Assembly (NCBI GenBank): GCA_020809705.1 | Contig: CP085830.1 | Coordinates: 4,278,001 to 4,342,000, forward strand | Source: Calonectria ilicicola | Lineage: Eukaryota > Ascomycota > Sordariomycetes > Hypocreales > Nectriaceae | Length of the DNA stretch: 64,000 bases | Direction: 5' to 3' | Shown: positions 23,280 through 35,111 of the stretch, piece after piece | Layout of the letters: the number at the start of each line of letters is the position of its first letter | Position numbering within the stretch: position 1 is the stretch's first letter | Notes under the pieces: model-generated | What the model was told of the DNA's origin: nothing | Databases searched by the model: none | The model's input: the letters and a program-made list of their open reading frames with translations, nothing else | Translations under genes and position numbers: made by a program

Positions 23280-24811
23280 AAAACTGAAGATCGTCTAGCA
23301 GTTACATTAAACCGACTATGTTACGGTGCCTGTATTTGACATGCAAACCGAGATGGCCCAATTCGGAGTAAGAAAAGATTAGATGAGCGTCGTGTCTCGC
23401 TCCTGTTGGCTCTTCCTGTCGAGGATAACCTCTTCACAGGCAAAACTTGGAGGAGAGGCATCAGTGAATAGAATCACCTAGAAACTCGTCTCAAGGTGTT
23501 TTGTTTCTCTTGCAACAGTTGTTCGATGGGATAGTAATAAACCGGCCTCACTGCAAGGGATGTAATCGAGAGAGAGGCTTGATGATGAGTAGAAATACCC
23601 AGAGAAGTAAATAGGAATTCTTATACCTGACCGCTTCTCCAGAGTTATCTCAAGTATAAAAACACCCCTTGGTGTATTAAATAATGATGCGTTATCGAAA
23701 ACTGCATCGGTAGTGAGAAATAGCCCAGCCATGTATGCTTGTCGTTGTTAAAGGCGGTTGCTTTCCGTCAGCCTTCTAGGCATCTGGGGCAATACCATGC
23801 CAAATCGCGCATCGGCCTAAGCTTTCACCAGCTTATACAGCTTTTCTAAGCCATGTTCTATGATTGGTGATATATTTGGTGCTTGTTCATGTCTTTGGAT
23901 GTTTTTCCAAGCTCCCAAGTAACCAGATAGAATTATTATGTATGGCAGGCAGCATAACGTAAGGCCCAATGAGTAACAAACATCTGGGTAGATTCAGAAG
24001 ATGATGGTACGATATTTCGTGTTTCCAGTGTGTTAATCTCAATCGGAGATGAAAGAAGCAGTGCGTCGTCATCTTAATTGCCCAATCACCAAGCACCGAT
24101 AGTGGTACTACGGACGCGTTCGTTTATTGCCTAGTCAAGGCTTCAACCACCTCACATTCCTAAGTGTGGTTCTGAAGCCGCTTCCGCAGTAGTCAGGTCC
24201 TTATATATTTCGTATAAAAGCACTCTCCCATCTTGAAGTGACTAGAAAGTCGGTGATCTAGTCATCGACATTAGGCACTCAAAATCTCAAGTCTCTCCTG
24301 AGATCTTGAATCTCCAGTGCATCCTATTTATCGTAGGAAAACATCGAGCACATTGGCGATGTGGATCCATGGTAAATCTGACAACTAGGTCGAAACTCCA
24401 TCTTCGGTTGCCAAAACTTCACTCGCGGAATTGGATTCCGCTCTGGCGCTCGGAACCCGAGTGAGCAGAGGGATAGTTAACCGTTTATTTGATGATACGT
24501 GATTTCGTCCTCATATTCGCGAACGAAGCAATAGCATTGAATGAATAGTTCAAGTCACCAATTCAACTGTCACACCCAGAGGGATTTGCAGTGCCTGGTA
24601 GCATGTTGAGAGTCACATGAGTTTATTGTGATTGACCAGCTCGTATGACTTCAATTTCATCGCCTTCATCACCAGGCGGCAATCGCATTTGAGTTGGGGA
24701 TGTCAAAGCCGATGGGTCGACTATCGATAGCACCAAGAGCAATTATGCAATGACACAGCCGAAAAGCATCGGCTTTCGAGGGTTTCGGACCCGAAATTGT
24801 GCGTTGGAATG

Positions 24812-25472
24812 TCATGTGTATGCTGACTTCTTTTCTCTCATGATAACATTTTCTAGTTCTGACGATGTAATTTCCCTCGGCGGTTGAATCTCCTCATGTA
24901 TTTCGGGTCCTTGGTTATGGGCGTTCCGCTCAGGAAAGATATGTTCAAGTACTAAGCATGTCAGTTCGCACAATGGAGGCTTTTTGTGAGTCAGATTCCG
25001 GTGCATAAGTTGTTTGATCATATGAAGAGCTGAACTATTTCTCGCCATTTCTACCGTAAATTTGGTCGAAGAAGAGATTGCGTACTTCTCAAATTGACGG
25101 GGCAAAAGTACTCGTCATAGTAATGGTCATCGGCCCCTACTTTGACTCGTAAAAACGGCTCCAGTGTCACATTTCGAGCGTACATGACGTTCCAGATGGC
25201 GATTAGCAACACCAAAAATCGAAGGCAGATTCTGAGTTTCGGGGAACGACTCCCCAAGGTTGAAGCATGCAACACTTTGTCGCCCTAAAGCAAGGACATA
25301 TCATAGGCCTTGCCCAAATCTTCAAGGGGATAAAATGTATCGATATTAATGGGTGATTGCCTGGGGCGTCTGGCTGTGAGGGGCTCCCGTAATCCGATCT
25401 TGTGGAATACCGGTTGGAGGTAAAGCCGATGGACGGAGTATAAATTGAGTAGGTATGGTGGAAGTCTCTCAT
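24812..25472 (-). pseudogene. Overlapping minus-strand frames, likely a degraded unidentified gene
   Basis: Three partly overlapping frames (25472-25203, 25275-25051, 25105-24812) seem to continue one another across frameshifts. The hydrophobic RICLRFLVLLIAIWNVMYARN segment passes into a YYDEY stretch, then into QFEKYAISSSTKFTVEMARNSS-like text in another frame. No domain is recognised. The need for frameshifts suggests decay and not splicing, but unrecognised introns remain possible. Confidence 0.3.
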
Positions 25473-26428
25473 AGCATCTTCTGTCGTATCATGATCTCTC
25501 CGAAAAGGACTGAGAACCCCCTCTTATCCTTGGGGGATCATATTTTCTCGTTTTTTAGACCAAATAAGAACGGTCATTCCATTGTGTTGCGCATTTCCTA
25601 GGGTGATACGTCAAACCCATCCATGATAGGCTATGAAAAAGTCTGCCCAGAGGCGTTTTCGTAGAATAATACAAAGTATGGATGACGTGCTAGTTTGTGT
25701 CGTTCAAGCTTTGCTGCGTAGAACAGAGTCCGGGGTTATTGATAGCCCTGGATGGCCAATTTTGTCAAATGTTATCGCAAACTGTTGACCGCCAGCGCCC
25801 AACGCTCAAGGCTATATCGGAATCCTATCCGATGTAATGCCCTTCTTGGAAGAATAAATACCGCTCAACCCGGGCCAGCAATATCTAGGCGGTAATGAAG
25901 AAAAATGCCAGATGACATCTCCATCTCGGCCCCCCATGTCTGTGGATTCGGTGACCTCGTAGTGAACCAAATTAATTAGTTCTTCAAGCGTTATCATGGA
26001 ACTTAAGTTGCGCAATGATAAAAGGGAACGAAGGTCATCACCAGCGAATGGGAGCTAAAAACTCGTCAGTTTGACCTTGCAGTGAAATCAAAAACAGGAC
26101 TTACCCATGGAACAACAATGCTGGCTGCCTCTTTTACAGAAGTCATGGTTTTCTAGAGATTCGGGTTAAACGGATCTTCCAAAATTCTTCGTTGAAAGTG
26201 AATTGGTTTCGTTTTCGGGCGTTCATTACAATGGACGAGCTGAGCCCGCGATTCAATGTCGTTATTAAGAGCCGGTTATTGATGGGAAGAAGAGGCACGG
26301 TGAAGCAATATGACTTTGACTAGCTTGTCGTCAAAATCCCGCCTCGTCTTAAGATCGTAGATGTTTCCGAAGCATGAAACCCTGAGTCGTGGGGGTCCAT
26401 GTTTCGCTCCACGCTCAAGGTGGTGAAC

Positions 26429-26722
26429 CTAATCTCGGCTCTGAAACAAGCATCGAAAGTACAGGGCGCCCTCCCAGCCTCGATTCGAGTTTACTTGCCC
26501 TTTTAATAGTCTTTTCAAGTGGTTTATCTGGCTCTTATCAACCTTTGAAATGTCGGCTCCTCTTAGGAGAAGTTCTCTAACGAGAGTAAAATACTCATTC
26601 TCCACTGCAGCACAGAGAGCCGACGACGCTGTTTCCCGGCGAGTATGCTGATTCTCGTTCAAGAGTCTCCTCGTAATGTTTTCGTTTTCAAGAGAATAGT
26701 CAAGGATGGAATTTTTAGACAA
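26429..26722 (-). pseudogene. Ankyrin-repeat-like fragment
   Basis: A 97-codon minus-strand frame contains SSALCAAVENEYFTLVRELL followed by LRGADIS, the helix-helix-GAD pattern of an ankyrin repeat, with a weaker second unit before it. There is no partner exon on either side. In fungi such repeats often cap NLR-type or HET-associated proteins. This looks like the leftover end of such a gene. Confidence 0.4.
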
Positions 26723-27471
26723 GGTTCCCTAGTGTCGGGCACAGTTCCATCTTTGGTTTCTTCGAAGCCAGTAAGTGATCTATACAAAGAAGATTAGTCT
26801 CTATATCACGAGTACAAAATCAAGCCATACTTACTTATTCAAGTCTGTGGATATGTTGTTGTACCAATCGTCTACTTTTTGGTGACGATGGCCTCTGAGA
26901 CAAGTCTGTACTCCTCGATGGTATCTGCTCGGCTTTAAATCGAGCGGCGCCAATGTTCAGTGATCGAACCGTTTAGCAATTTTGTCGTCCGGTTTGTCGT
27001 CCAAGAGCAGCTTTCCAACTAACCACTCATAAAAGCTCATGCCGAATGCTATGTGACCTCGTTGACGATACATGAATCCGTGGAAGAATCGTGAAAGAGT
27101 ATGCACCGTCTTCGTTTACTGTGACTTACTTACAAAGACCGTTGTACTCTTCACTCCTTAAGATAGGAAAGTATAAGCCGATGAGAATTTTTTTCCATCT
27201 TCGATCAATTGTCTACGGGCTTCATTGTTGATGACAATTTCGAGGTGGTGTGGATGATGAGCTCGAATAATTGCAAGTCTAAAGCATTAGTGTGCAAGTG
27301 GTGAGTGAACAGTGCTCCAAACTTACAATGATGGGATAGCCGCAAGCCTAACGTGCCGGAACTTTTACCTCACGACGCTCGGGATGTGGGATACATGGGG
27401 CAATCCTGTCCTAGTTTCGAAGTAATATTTGATCCTTGTCTGATCGCGCATCCGAGAACTCATTCAGGACT

Positions 27472-27945
27472 CTACCAAGCCGCAACAGTGCCGTGAGCAC
27501 AATGATTGACCTTGAGAGTAGCCGACATTTGACCTGCAATTTCAATCCGCTTGAATAGACTCATCTTGCGTTGAGGCCCAAAAAAGTCTTGCACATCTGA
27601 ATCATCTCGTAGCTGGCTGATCGGAGTAAATTGCCGATTATCACCAATGAATAAGTGAGATGCGTGGGGGCACTTGGAAAAGGAGATGAGGGATTGAGCC
27701 TCACTCAAACGACCAGCTTCATCCACGACCACGAAATCAAAAGGCATTTCCTGTGCGTGATTAAGCATTTGTGCGAACGCTGCGAATGCGAGTAAACTAG
27801 TAAGAATTATTTCTTTTTGGTAGTCGGACTCTTTCGCCCACTTTTCGGCCATTATCGGCAGTTGAGGCTTGTTGTTCATCATGACAGCCACGTTCGTCGT
27901 GCTCGTCATATTCGTCATACTCATCGTGCTCGTCACTCTCGCCAT
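27472..27945 (-). pseudogene. Fragment of a UPF1-like superfamily 1 helicase
   Basis: On the minus strand the frame carries consecutive SF1 helicase motifs: FDFVVVDEAGRLSEAQSL (motif II, DEAG box), HLFIGDNRQFTPI (motif III, GDxxQ), a GPQRKMSLFKRIE segment and LKVNHCAHG (next motif), then a stop. This order matches Upf1/Dna2/NFX1-type P-loop helicases common in fungal accessory regions. No Walker A motif was found upstream and the C-terminal RecA domain is missing or out of frame. The N-terminal part also seems to switch frame within a GAC/GAA-rich stretch. It is therefore a broken remnant. Confidence 0.65.
27893..27945 (-). repeat. Acidic trinucleotide-rich microsatellite in helicase remnant
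   Basis: A short array of cgtc/catc/ctcg-type units on the plus strand encodes alternating Asp, Glu, His and Tyr (DEHDEYDEYDEHDE) on the minus strand. The frame used before this array differs from the frame of the helicase motifs after it, so slippage here may have caused the frameshift. Confidence 0.5.
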
Positions 27946-30915
27946 GCTTGCTATATTGATAGCCCCCCTTTTCTAGAGAGATCAAAGCAAATAACATTGG
28001 TATGTCTCTGTCGCCTAACGAACTGATGTATTGCAATGCACTGGTTGAAGCGGGATGGTTTTGGGTGCTCGTAATACTTCAGGGAACACAAAACTGTATT
28101 TCGCAGATATAGCATATTTGCTATTACTGAAAGCATGGATTCTATAGCCCATGATCGCAGGGGAAGCTAACTTTAAGCGTGACAAAGTCTATCGTGGTTT
28201 GATTGCATAGCAGCTATTGCTGCAGTACTCACTGCGATAGATCATTCTAAAGACAGTTACCAACGGAGTTTGTATTAGAGACGAACCTAAAACCAGTCGA
28301 AAGAGTGGGGAAAAAAAAACTATGCGGCTGCTTCGTGAACATGGTGAAACCCCACATACCTGTTGCGTAATGATGACGCTCAAATTATATGGCGAAAGCT
28401 CCGTGAAGATTCGGTCTCCATCGTACATAAGTGATCGACCATCACATTTCGGTCGTTTGCAGTGATACCAGAGCTCACAAAAATTATTCTGCATGGCCTC
28501 GGGTAGATTTGGGCTTGAGACCAGCAAGCTTCATGTATCTTGGGTCAGTTAAGAAAAAGCTCAATGCGACCAGGCCAAGAAAGACATTGGATATGCCAAA
28601 GCCTTCTTCTGAAGAAAAATGGGAAAGGCCGAAGCAAGAGACTTACATCAAAGTATGAATCCAATCTTGAGTTCTTCCGGCGAAAATCTAACCCATCAAG
28701 CAAGCCATGTTACTCTCATGCCATGTATGCCAATATTCCGACTTCTTTGTTTTGGCCGACAAATGACTCGTGGTGCGAATAGGTGTTCGCGGCCACACTG
28801 GGTAGCTGAGTGTAACTTGCCTGGACTAAACCGAGGAGCATTAAGTTCAACGTCAGAGTTGTATATCAAATCTGGAGGCGTTAGCAGAAGAAGCAAACAA
28901 CTAGGGGCCGTGTCCTACCGAAAGACCAATCCGTGGGCCCAGTCGTCATGGGGGTTTAGTGCATAAATATGCCCTGTTGGTCAATTCGGGAGTTCGTCCT
29001 TGGGAACCGGTGTCCCAAACAAGGGGTAGTATATAAGGGAACCCAGCCCTGGCGATGAAAGGATGTGGAGGAAGAAAGAGCAGGTCAGTTGTGAGGGCAG
29101 AGGCGAGGTATTTAAGTTGAAGAAAAGCGCTGCGTAGTCAGCCATTTGGCAAAAGACGAGCTGCTGACTTCTTTCATGTGGATTACATGTCACATTGCGG
29201 GCCGTGGCAGATGGTAATGTGCGTTTCCGAAGCCCTGTGGAGCTTCGCTGGGTTGTTTTCGGATCAAACAAACTTGAAGCAAGTTGCCGTCTGCTATAGT
29301 AAACAAATATCCGCTGCCGTCGGAAGGAAAGAGACTCCGCAATACTACGGTAAATGATCACAACAGACCATTGCCAGATACCAAATGCGAATTCCCAGTT
29401 GTTGACAATGCTATTCAACCAGTAGCTTCAGCTAGCATTCACAACTTGTGCATTAGAAACTCGAAAATACCAGGGCGTTCTTTACGGTCCAGTTCTTAAA
29501 GATAACAGAGGTGATGACCGTCATTAAGCATGGGCGCAATCTGTACAGCCGCTCCCAAACGATGTGAGACAGTCCCACACACTCGGAATCCTACCTTCAA
29601 CTCGGGTGTTGTTCACCCAAATAGGGTCATGTTGGGCATCTTCGATCTCCACCTACTTGCCAGTCTGCTCCCATGGCCCAATAATTTCCGCTTCAGCGAC
29701 AATACCCCGAGAAGGGATCCCAAAGTGGCATCGGCTGTATGAATCCGATCCGCCCGCTGCCTGGCTGCATAACCGGCTTGACAAACACCAGCCCCTATCA
29801 GTGCCACGATTTAAGGCTCCGTTTTGCGACACGTCATTTTCGGGATTCCACCTAACCGAGGAATCACTGCGCTCCCGCGGGTTCCGAGACGCAAACAACA
29901 CCAAAGTCATACGCGACGGTGCACATCACGCATACGTGCATCATTTATCCGTAGCTATGACTGTCTGTACTATCCTCCATAGAAGTCTCCTCAACCCCAG
30001 AAAAATTCCGTATTACTGGTGAAAGAGCTTCCTCTCGCCGAGAAGCAGGTGAGTACCGTAGGTTTGGGCCACTTCAGCATCTTGCATCTCAATTATGCTA
30101 AATCCTTGCCCCTTTTTTGCAGGTTTAAATGTCACTTTTTTGTGTATTATAAAAAAGGAACTTCCAAATTAATATTTCTAGGGGAATAAAAAAAAATTAT
30201 AACATAGTGTGGTGACGCTCTTGATCCAGCGTCTAATGAGCGGAGCCAACATAAGTGTGAGAGGCATTGGTACAGCGAAGGGATTGTAGGAGGACGGGAC
30301 AGGAGGAGACCGAGACAGCAGGATGCCAGTGCGGGGATCGAATCAGGAAGCACGGGAACTAGTCACTTACTCATTTGGATATTTGTTTGAAAAAAATACC
30401 TGAAGCAGGCAGAGCCGACGGTCAGTTTGACCGTCAGGCCAGCTGACATCACCGCCGCTTGGGCGGTGACGATGAACAAATAATTAACCATTCCTATAAG
30501 CCTAGCTTTTGGATTACATAATCATATTCCAGCGCGAAGTAAACTGGAAACATTTCATGAGTCGTTACACGCGCGGGGCGATGTTTTAGTTGAGACAGAG
30601 AGTGTGATAGTATCGTCTGTGATGGGCCTTCACAACTCCCGTCCTACACCAGCCAATGAGGCTAGTTTCCCCACTCACATAAGCTCATCTCATATTCCAG
30701 TCAAGTCAGGTGACATGTTATGAAGACAATCGCAAACAAGAGCCAGGCATCAGGTTAGCACAGCGCTAGACCACTCACAATTTACAATTATCTGAGTTTT
30801 TGTCCTACAAGAAGGCAATGAGAGTCTGGGTTTTTTATGCCTAAATCCCAGCCCTAGGGTACCATTGAAATAATATCCGCAACCCCGCGCTTTACCAATT
30901 GACGCATCGAATACG

Positions 30916-33108
30916 ATGCCGCCTGTATTGTTTCAGCAACACACCTGCGTCTGCTGCCAACAATTAGTTGTCAAAAGCACACACACAAATGACAAAGACA
31001 AAGCGGGATTCTTTACAAGGGATACTAAATCGGACAAAATTGTCTTTGACTTCACGCTGAAGGATCTCAAATCGGGCGCAGCGCAAGGTTGCGCGCTTTG
31101 TAGGTGGATTCTAAATTCCGAAGCCATATCTAGACATGGCTATCTGGACTCGAGACTAGTTAGCTTTGACTCTGGTTCTACTTTCAGTGCGAGCACATAC
31201 GAAGCCTTGTGCTTTGTTCTCGATAAGCTCATCGACCACCGGCGACCCTCATTGGCACAGGCAGCGTCGGAGGGAGGCGATGTGGCTGAAGATTACATCC
31301 TCATTGCCAAGACATCACCTCCTTTTAAGATAGGAATCGGGTACATGTCAGATATCCACCAAATCGACTATTTCGGGTTCTGGGACCCAACAAGCAAAAC
31401 GGTGAAATGTCTGACCTTGCGGGGCCTACAATGCTTTGCGGAACTAGGCAATCCCATGGCGATAGACATTTCAACTCGCCCAATCGAGTCAAACCCCGAA
31501 TCGTCGCTGCCACTCATAAACGACTGGTTAGTTGAGTGTCTGTCTAATCACACTGAATGTAGGAGCATGTCAAAGTCGCTTGGTAGGCAGAGCGAAAAAC
31601 CAGCCAGGCTACTCTATGTCGATACCTCTAAAGGCGAAGCTCGACTCTGTATTCAAGAAACAGTACATATGTCCGAGCTTCCCCAATATGTTGCCCTTAG
31701 CTATTGTTGGGGTGGAGACCAGCCATTGAAATGCACAACTGACACGCTTCCCAAGTTCATGGCATCCATTCCGATCGAGGCCCTTCCCCAAACGCTCAAG
31801 GACGCTATTCAGGTGTGCATGGAGCTAGGATATCATCACATTTGGATTGATGCTTTGTGCATTATTCAGAATGATGCAGTCGATAAATCATCCGAGATTG
31901 CCAAAATGCCATTCATTTATGGCAACGCCGCCTTTACCGTTGCTGCCTCCCGCGCAGCGGCTGTTGCAAATGGCTTTCTTCACAGCAGAATACCTGGTTC
32001 TAAGGATAGTGCTGCCTTTGCGCTGCCTTGTATCTGCTCAAATGGCGAAATAGGAACACTCAATCTAGTTGATCTTGCCACTGGTCCTGAGCCGATAGAC
32101 GATCGCGGCTGGACCTTTCAGGAACGACTTCTCTCGACTAGGATAGTGGAATTTGGATCCCGGCAAACACGATGGACGTGTAGGGAGGAAGCCTACTGGG
32201 ACGGGATTACAGACGGTTGGCGGACAGCGGCCGAGAGAAGCTCTACAAAGCCTAATCCATCCGTTCTAAAAGTCGCCCTGTCCAAACCAGAAGGTGTACA
32301 GATTGATCTGTGGTACCATCTCGTGACTATCTATACCGAGAGGAAATTGACACACATGACTGATAGACCGCTGGCTGTTTCTGGAGTCGCTGAATGGGTC
32401 GGGTCTCTTCTTCACGATGATTACATTGCCGGCATCTGGAAATCTCATATTCACACTGGATTGCTTTGGGCTGTGCAGGCAAAGGATCGTCTCAGGCGTC
32501 CACTCGAATTCGAAGGGCCCTCCTGGTCTTGGCTTTCAGTCAACTCCCCTGTCTGGTTCCACTACATTTATTATCAAAACTGGCCAGGAGAGAATCTCAA
32601 GATAAAATACCTGTCCTGCTCAGTCGTATTAAAAAATAGCTCTGCGCCGTTTGGCGCAATTTGCGAAGGGTCTGGGCTCCTCAAACTGGAGGGAAAACTG
32701 GCTCGTGCAGAAGTGACCCGCCTCAAGGACTCGACTCCGATCGGTAACGAGGCAGGCGGCAATGACCATGAGGTGGAGATTTTTGGCGGGGGTGACCAGG
32801 GGCCATGCAGTGGTATAGCAATATTCTACCCTGACTCCGAAGAAGTCGTCGAGATGTTGGAAGAGAAGCGCGTCGACACTGTGGCTATGGAGATAATTAG
32901 TATGCAACAAGGACCGACGTGGTCCAGCTACGGCCTTGTTCTCCAGCGTCTAGGCCACACTTTTTCTCGATTAGGTACCTTTGTGTTTGATGTGGATGAT
33001 GGGAACTGCCAGCAAGATGAGGAAACTGACGCAGAGTGGGAAGCAAGGATTGAAAAGGAACTGAATTGGTTTAAGCAGCTAAAATCCACTGCTATAATAC
33101 TAGAATAA
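30916..33108 (+). CDS. HET-domain protein (heterokaryon incompatibility)
   Basis: A single 730-codon frame without introns. The N-terminal part has paired cysteines (CVCCQQ at residues 12-15 and GCALCRW near 59-62). The HET domain follows: YVALSYCWGG at about 258, a HIWIDALCIIQND block near 310, then IYGNAAFTVAAS and DDRGWTFQERLLSTRIVEF near 395. This is the standard fungal HET layout (PF06985). HET proteins act in non-self recognition and can trigger cell death after hyphal fusion; many have unknown partners. No NACHT, WD or ankyrin domain is attached, and the C-terminal 300 residues are not recognised. It borders the decayed island, typical of variable loci. The start is the first ATG in the frame. 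Confidence 0.9.
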   Translation: MPPVLFQQHTCVCCQQLVVKSTHTNDKDKAGFFTRDTKSDKIVFDFTLKDLKSGAAQGCALCRWILNSEAISRHGYLDSRLVSFDSGSTFSASTYEALCFVLDKLIDHRRPSLAQAASEGGDVAEDYILIAKTSPPFKIGIGYMSDIHQIDYFGFWDPTSKTVKCLTLRGLQCFAELGNPMAIDISTRPIESNPESSLPLINDWLVECLSNHTECRSMSKSLGRQSEKPARLLYVDTSKGEARLCIQETVHMSELPQYVALSYCWGGDQPLKCTTDTLPKFMASIPIEALPQTLKDAIQVCMELGYHHIWIDALCIIQNDAVDKSSEIAKMPFIYGNAAFTVAASRAAAVANGFLHSRIPGSKDSAAFALPCICSNGEIGTLNLVDLATGPEPIDDRGWTFQERLLSTRIVEFGSRQTRWTCREEAYWDGITDGWRTAAERSSTKPNPSVLKVALSKPEGVQIDLWYHLVTIYTERKLTHMTDRPLAVSGVAEWVGSLLHDDYIAGIWKSHIHTGLLWAVQAKDRLRRPLEFEGPSWSWLSVNSPVWFHYIYYQNWPGENLKIKYLSCSVVLKNSSAPFGAICEGSGLLKLEGKLARAEVTRLKDSTPIGNEAGGNDHEVEIFGGGDQGPCSGIAIFYPDSEEVVEMLEEKRVDTVAMEIISMQQGPTWSSYGLVLQRLGHTFSRLGTFVFDVDDGNCQQDEETDAEWEARIEKELNWFKQLKSTAIILE

Positions 33109-33800
33109 ATAAACCGATGGTACATCACAAATGGAAAGTGATTTAGTACATATCATCCATTCAACTCCGTCAATTCGATTCAATACTTGGATCTGGGGAT
33201 CTATTTTGGCTTGAACGAGATCAACTAACTCAACCGGATCATTGCACCCTGCCGCTTCAGCCATTTATCCCTACTCAACCTAGCCGTTAACAAAAACGCC
33301 CAGCGGGCCGGCTCAGACCCTCCCGCAGCTATGGAAGCAGAGAAAAAAAGTAAAGTCGTCAACGTGGCGAAGACCCCGCCAATATGCACCTGCGCAGAGA
33401 CAGCGAACAAGACGGGTCATTTATTTATTTGCGTCCTTTTTTTTCATTTAGGATCATGTTCTTTCGGTTGTAAAAGCGCGGCCCTTCTCTCAAAAGGATT
33501 CACATGGTTGGCATTAAGTAATTAAGTGTCTTGACGAGCCGTGTTTAGCATCGGTCATGTGTGTAAGCCAAGGACGAAGAAGGAATGGCAATGGCGGGTT
33601 AGCGGCGGCGCATGCAATCACAAGCGACCCACTTCGATCCTCCACCTGACCAGGGATAGCCTCATGCCCTCGCTCTCACTTCATCAACTTCATCCCCGTT
33701 CACAAGCTTCAATGAATTGAAGCTGGCCCTTGGTTTTTCCCTCCTTCTTCAGGGCCATATCTCATAATCCCATCCCATTGCGCGCGCACCATCCATCGCC
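33109..33800. other. Intergenic region upstream of the membrane protein gene
   Basis: These 692 bases contain no coding-like frame. The last 100 bases before the next start are pyrimidine-rich (ttccctccttcttc), common in fungal promoters. Confidence 0.4.
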
Positions 33801-34907
33801 ATGCCGTCCTCAGCGGGCGCCCGGTGGCGCGCTCCCATTCACCACTTCTCCCTGACGTATTTGCTCGTCGTTCCCGTGTTGCTCGCCATCGCCACCGTCG
33901 TGATGCTCTTTATCCACTCCGACGTCAGCCTGGCGATGCTCTGGTCGCAATGCCACTCGCGCGCCAAACTCCCCGGCCTGAGCCAGATCCCCGCCTTGGG
34001 CACGCCACTATGCTACCTCATCAGCTTCTTCCAGCTCGCCATTGACTCGGTGCGCAGCTTTGCCATCATGGCCGTCATCCTGGCATTTTTCGGCAGTCTT
34101 TTAACCGTCAGCACCGTCGAGTCCGCCCGAGTGTGCAACGCGCCAAACGTCTTGGTTGCGTATCCCACTGGGCCGTGGCTCATCGTCAACCTCATCGGCG
34201 GTGCCGTTGTGTGGCAGATTGCCATTATACCCGCCTTCTTTCACTCTGCCAAGAAACTCATCACCGACAGGAAGAGACGAGCAGAGTCTGGCGACGAGAC
34301 GGCGCCCGAGGACCAAAGCCGCCATCTCTCAGACTCCGAGGTCATTGCCATTCCCGTCAGCGTTGCGCTCGGCTTTTTTGTCCCCTCTATTTTGATGCTC
34401 ACTCTCAGGTCCGCGCCTACCGTCGGCGTCTGGCTTTTTTTCCCCGTCTATGTTTCTCTCATTCGTCAGCTCGTCCGCAAGATTGTGAGGGCCGTGAAGC
34501 AGCAGGATCCCACCCTGATTCATCTCGAGTCGTCCAGAGCCTCGCTGGTCATTGTGTACGCGTTGCCAATCATTTGCTCCGTGCTTGCCCACGTTCTCCT
34601 CATCTGGAACCTTACTCGACCTGACGATCGCAAGTCAGACACTAAATCTGCCCTTACTTTTATTGAGATTGACGTCCAATTCATTTTCTGGACCGTTTTG
34701 TACTGGATGCTTGTCGAAGTCGGCTGGAAAGTGCCCTTAATCACCGTCGCCTCGTCCATCATTGTTGGTCCCGGAGCAGGAACCTGTCTTGGCTGGGTGT
34801 ACAGGGAGACCCTCATTCATTCAGACACTCTCCATGATGAAGAGCAAGATGAAGGCCAACACGCAGACCAACCAGCAAATGAAGAGACTCCTCTCTTGCA
34901 GGAATAA
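33801..34907 (+). CDS. Polytopic membrane protein of unknown function
   Basis: An uninterrupted frame of 368 residues with about eight hydrophobic segments (near residues 18-38, 70-100, 125-145, 178-205, 210-225, 250-270, 285-310 and 315-330). The layout and sequence recall the integral membrane proteins found beside some fungal indole-diterpene clusters (PaxA-like), a weak resemblance that I cannot check. The C-terminal tail is acidic and ends in EETPLLQE. This contains a D/ExxxLL dileucine signal, so sorting to the vacuole or endosome is likely. No biosynthetic genes adjoin it. Confidence 0.8.
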   Translation: MPSSAGARWRAPIHHFSLTYLLVVPVLLAIATVVMLFIHSDVSLAMLWSQCHSRAKLPGLSQIPALGTPLCYLISFFQLAIDSVRSFAIMAVILAFFGSLLTVSTVESARVCNAPNVLVAYPTGPWLIVNLIGGAVVWQIAIIPAFFHSAKKLITDRKRRAESGDETAPEDQSRHLSDSEVIAIPVSVALGFFVPSILMLTLRSAPTVGVWLFFPVYVSLIRQLVRKIVRAVKQQDPTLIHLESSRASLVIVYALPIICSVLAHVLLIWNLTRPDDRKSDTKSALTFIEIDVQFIFWTVLYWMLVEVGWKVPLITVASSIIVGPGAGTCLGWVYRETLIHSDTLHDEEQDEGQHADQPANEETPLLQE

Positions 34908-35111
34908 ATTGACACCGGACAGATAAAGAAGAGTCATAAAAAATACCATCAGAATCGTAAATACCGTCACAAATCGATAGCAATACAAAATCCTTGAATA
35001 TGGGTGTTTCTTTTCCTCGTAGCCGACTTCCGCCATGCTTTGTACAGTTTCCAGAGACCTCATCCCTAAGTAGTACAGGTATATGATACAGATTAATTTT
35101 TTCGTCTCCCC

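Larger units (their letters stand above)
20122..30915. other. Gene-poor island with degraded gene fragments
   Basis: Nearly 10.8 kb lie between the mannosidase stop and the HET gene without one intact, recognisable gene. Local features are listed separately: a diverged tandem duplication, an unassigned frame, a near-intact pseudogene, an ankyrin-like fragment and a UPF1-type helicase fragment with an acidic microsatellite. Most fragments lie on the minus strand. Stretches such as 20122-20450, 21010-22070, 23280-24800, 25480-26420, 26730-27470 and 27950-30915 show only short frames that I cannot assign. The pattern is that of an accessory region where genes have decayed. It is not strongly AT-rich by eye, so heavy repeat-induced point mutation is not evident. 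Confidence 0.6.

Noticed and set aside
28981..29418. Minus-strand frame of 145 codons
   Set aside because: The text looks like untranslated pyrimidine-rich DNA and includes a TATATAAG-like element read backwards; no motif.
29564..30022. Plus-strand frame of 152 codons in the gene-poor island
   Set aside because: No domain, no coding periodicity by eye and no homologous-looking segments; likely chance.
20122..30915. Strong RIP-mutated repeat block
   Set aside because: The region is decayed but not markedly AT-rich by eye and keeps GC-containing coding fragments; a RIP index would be needed.
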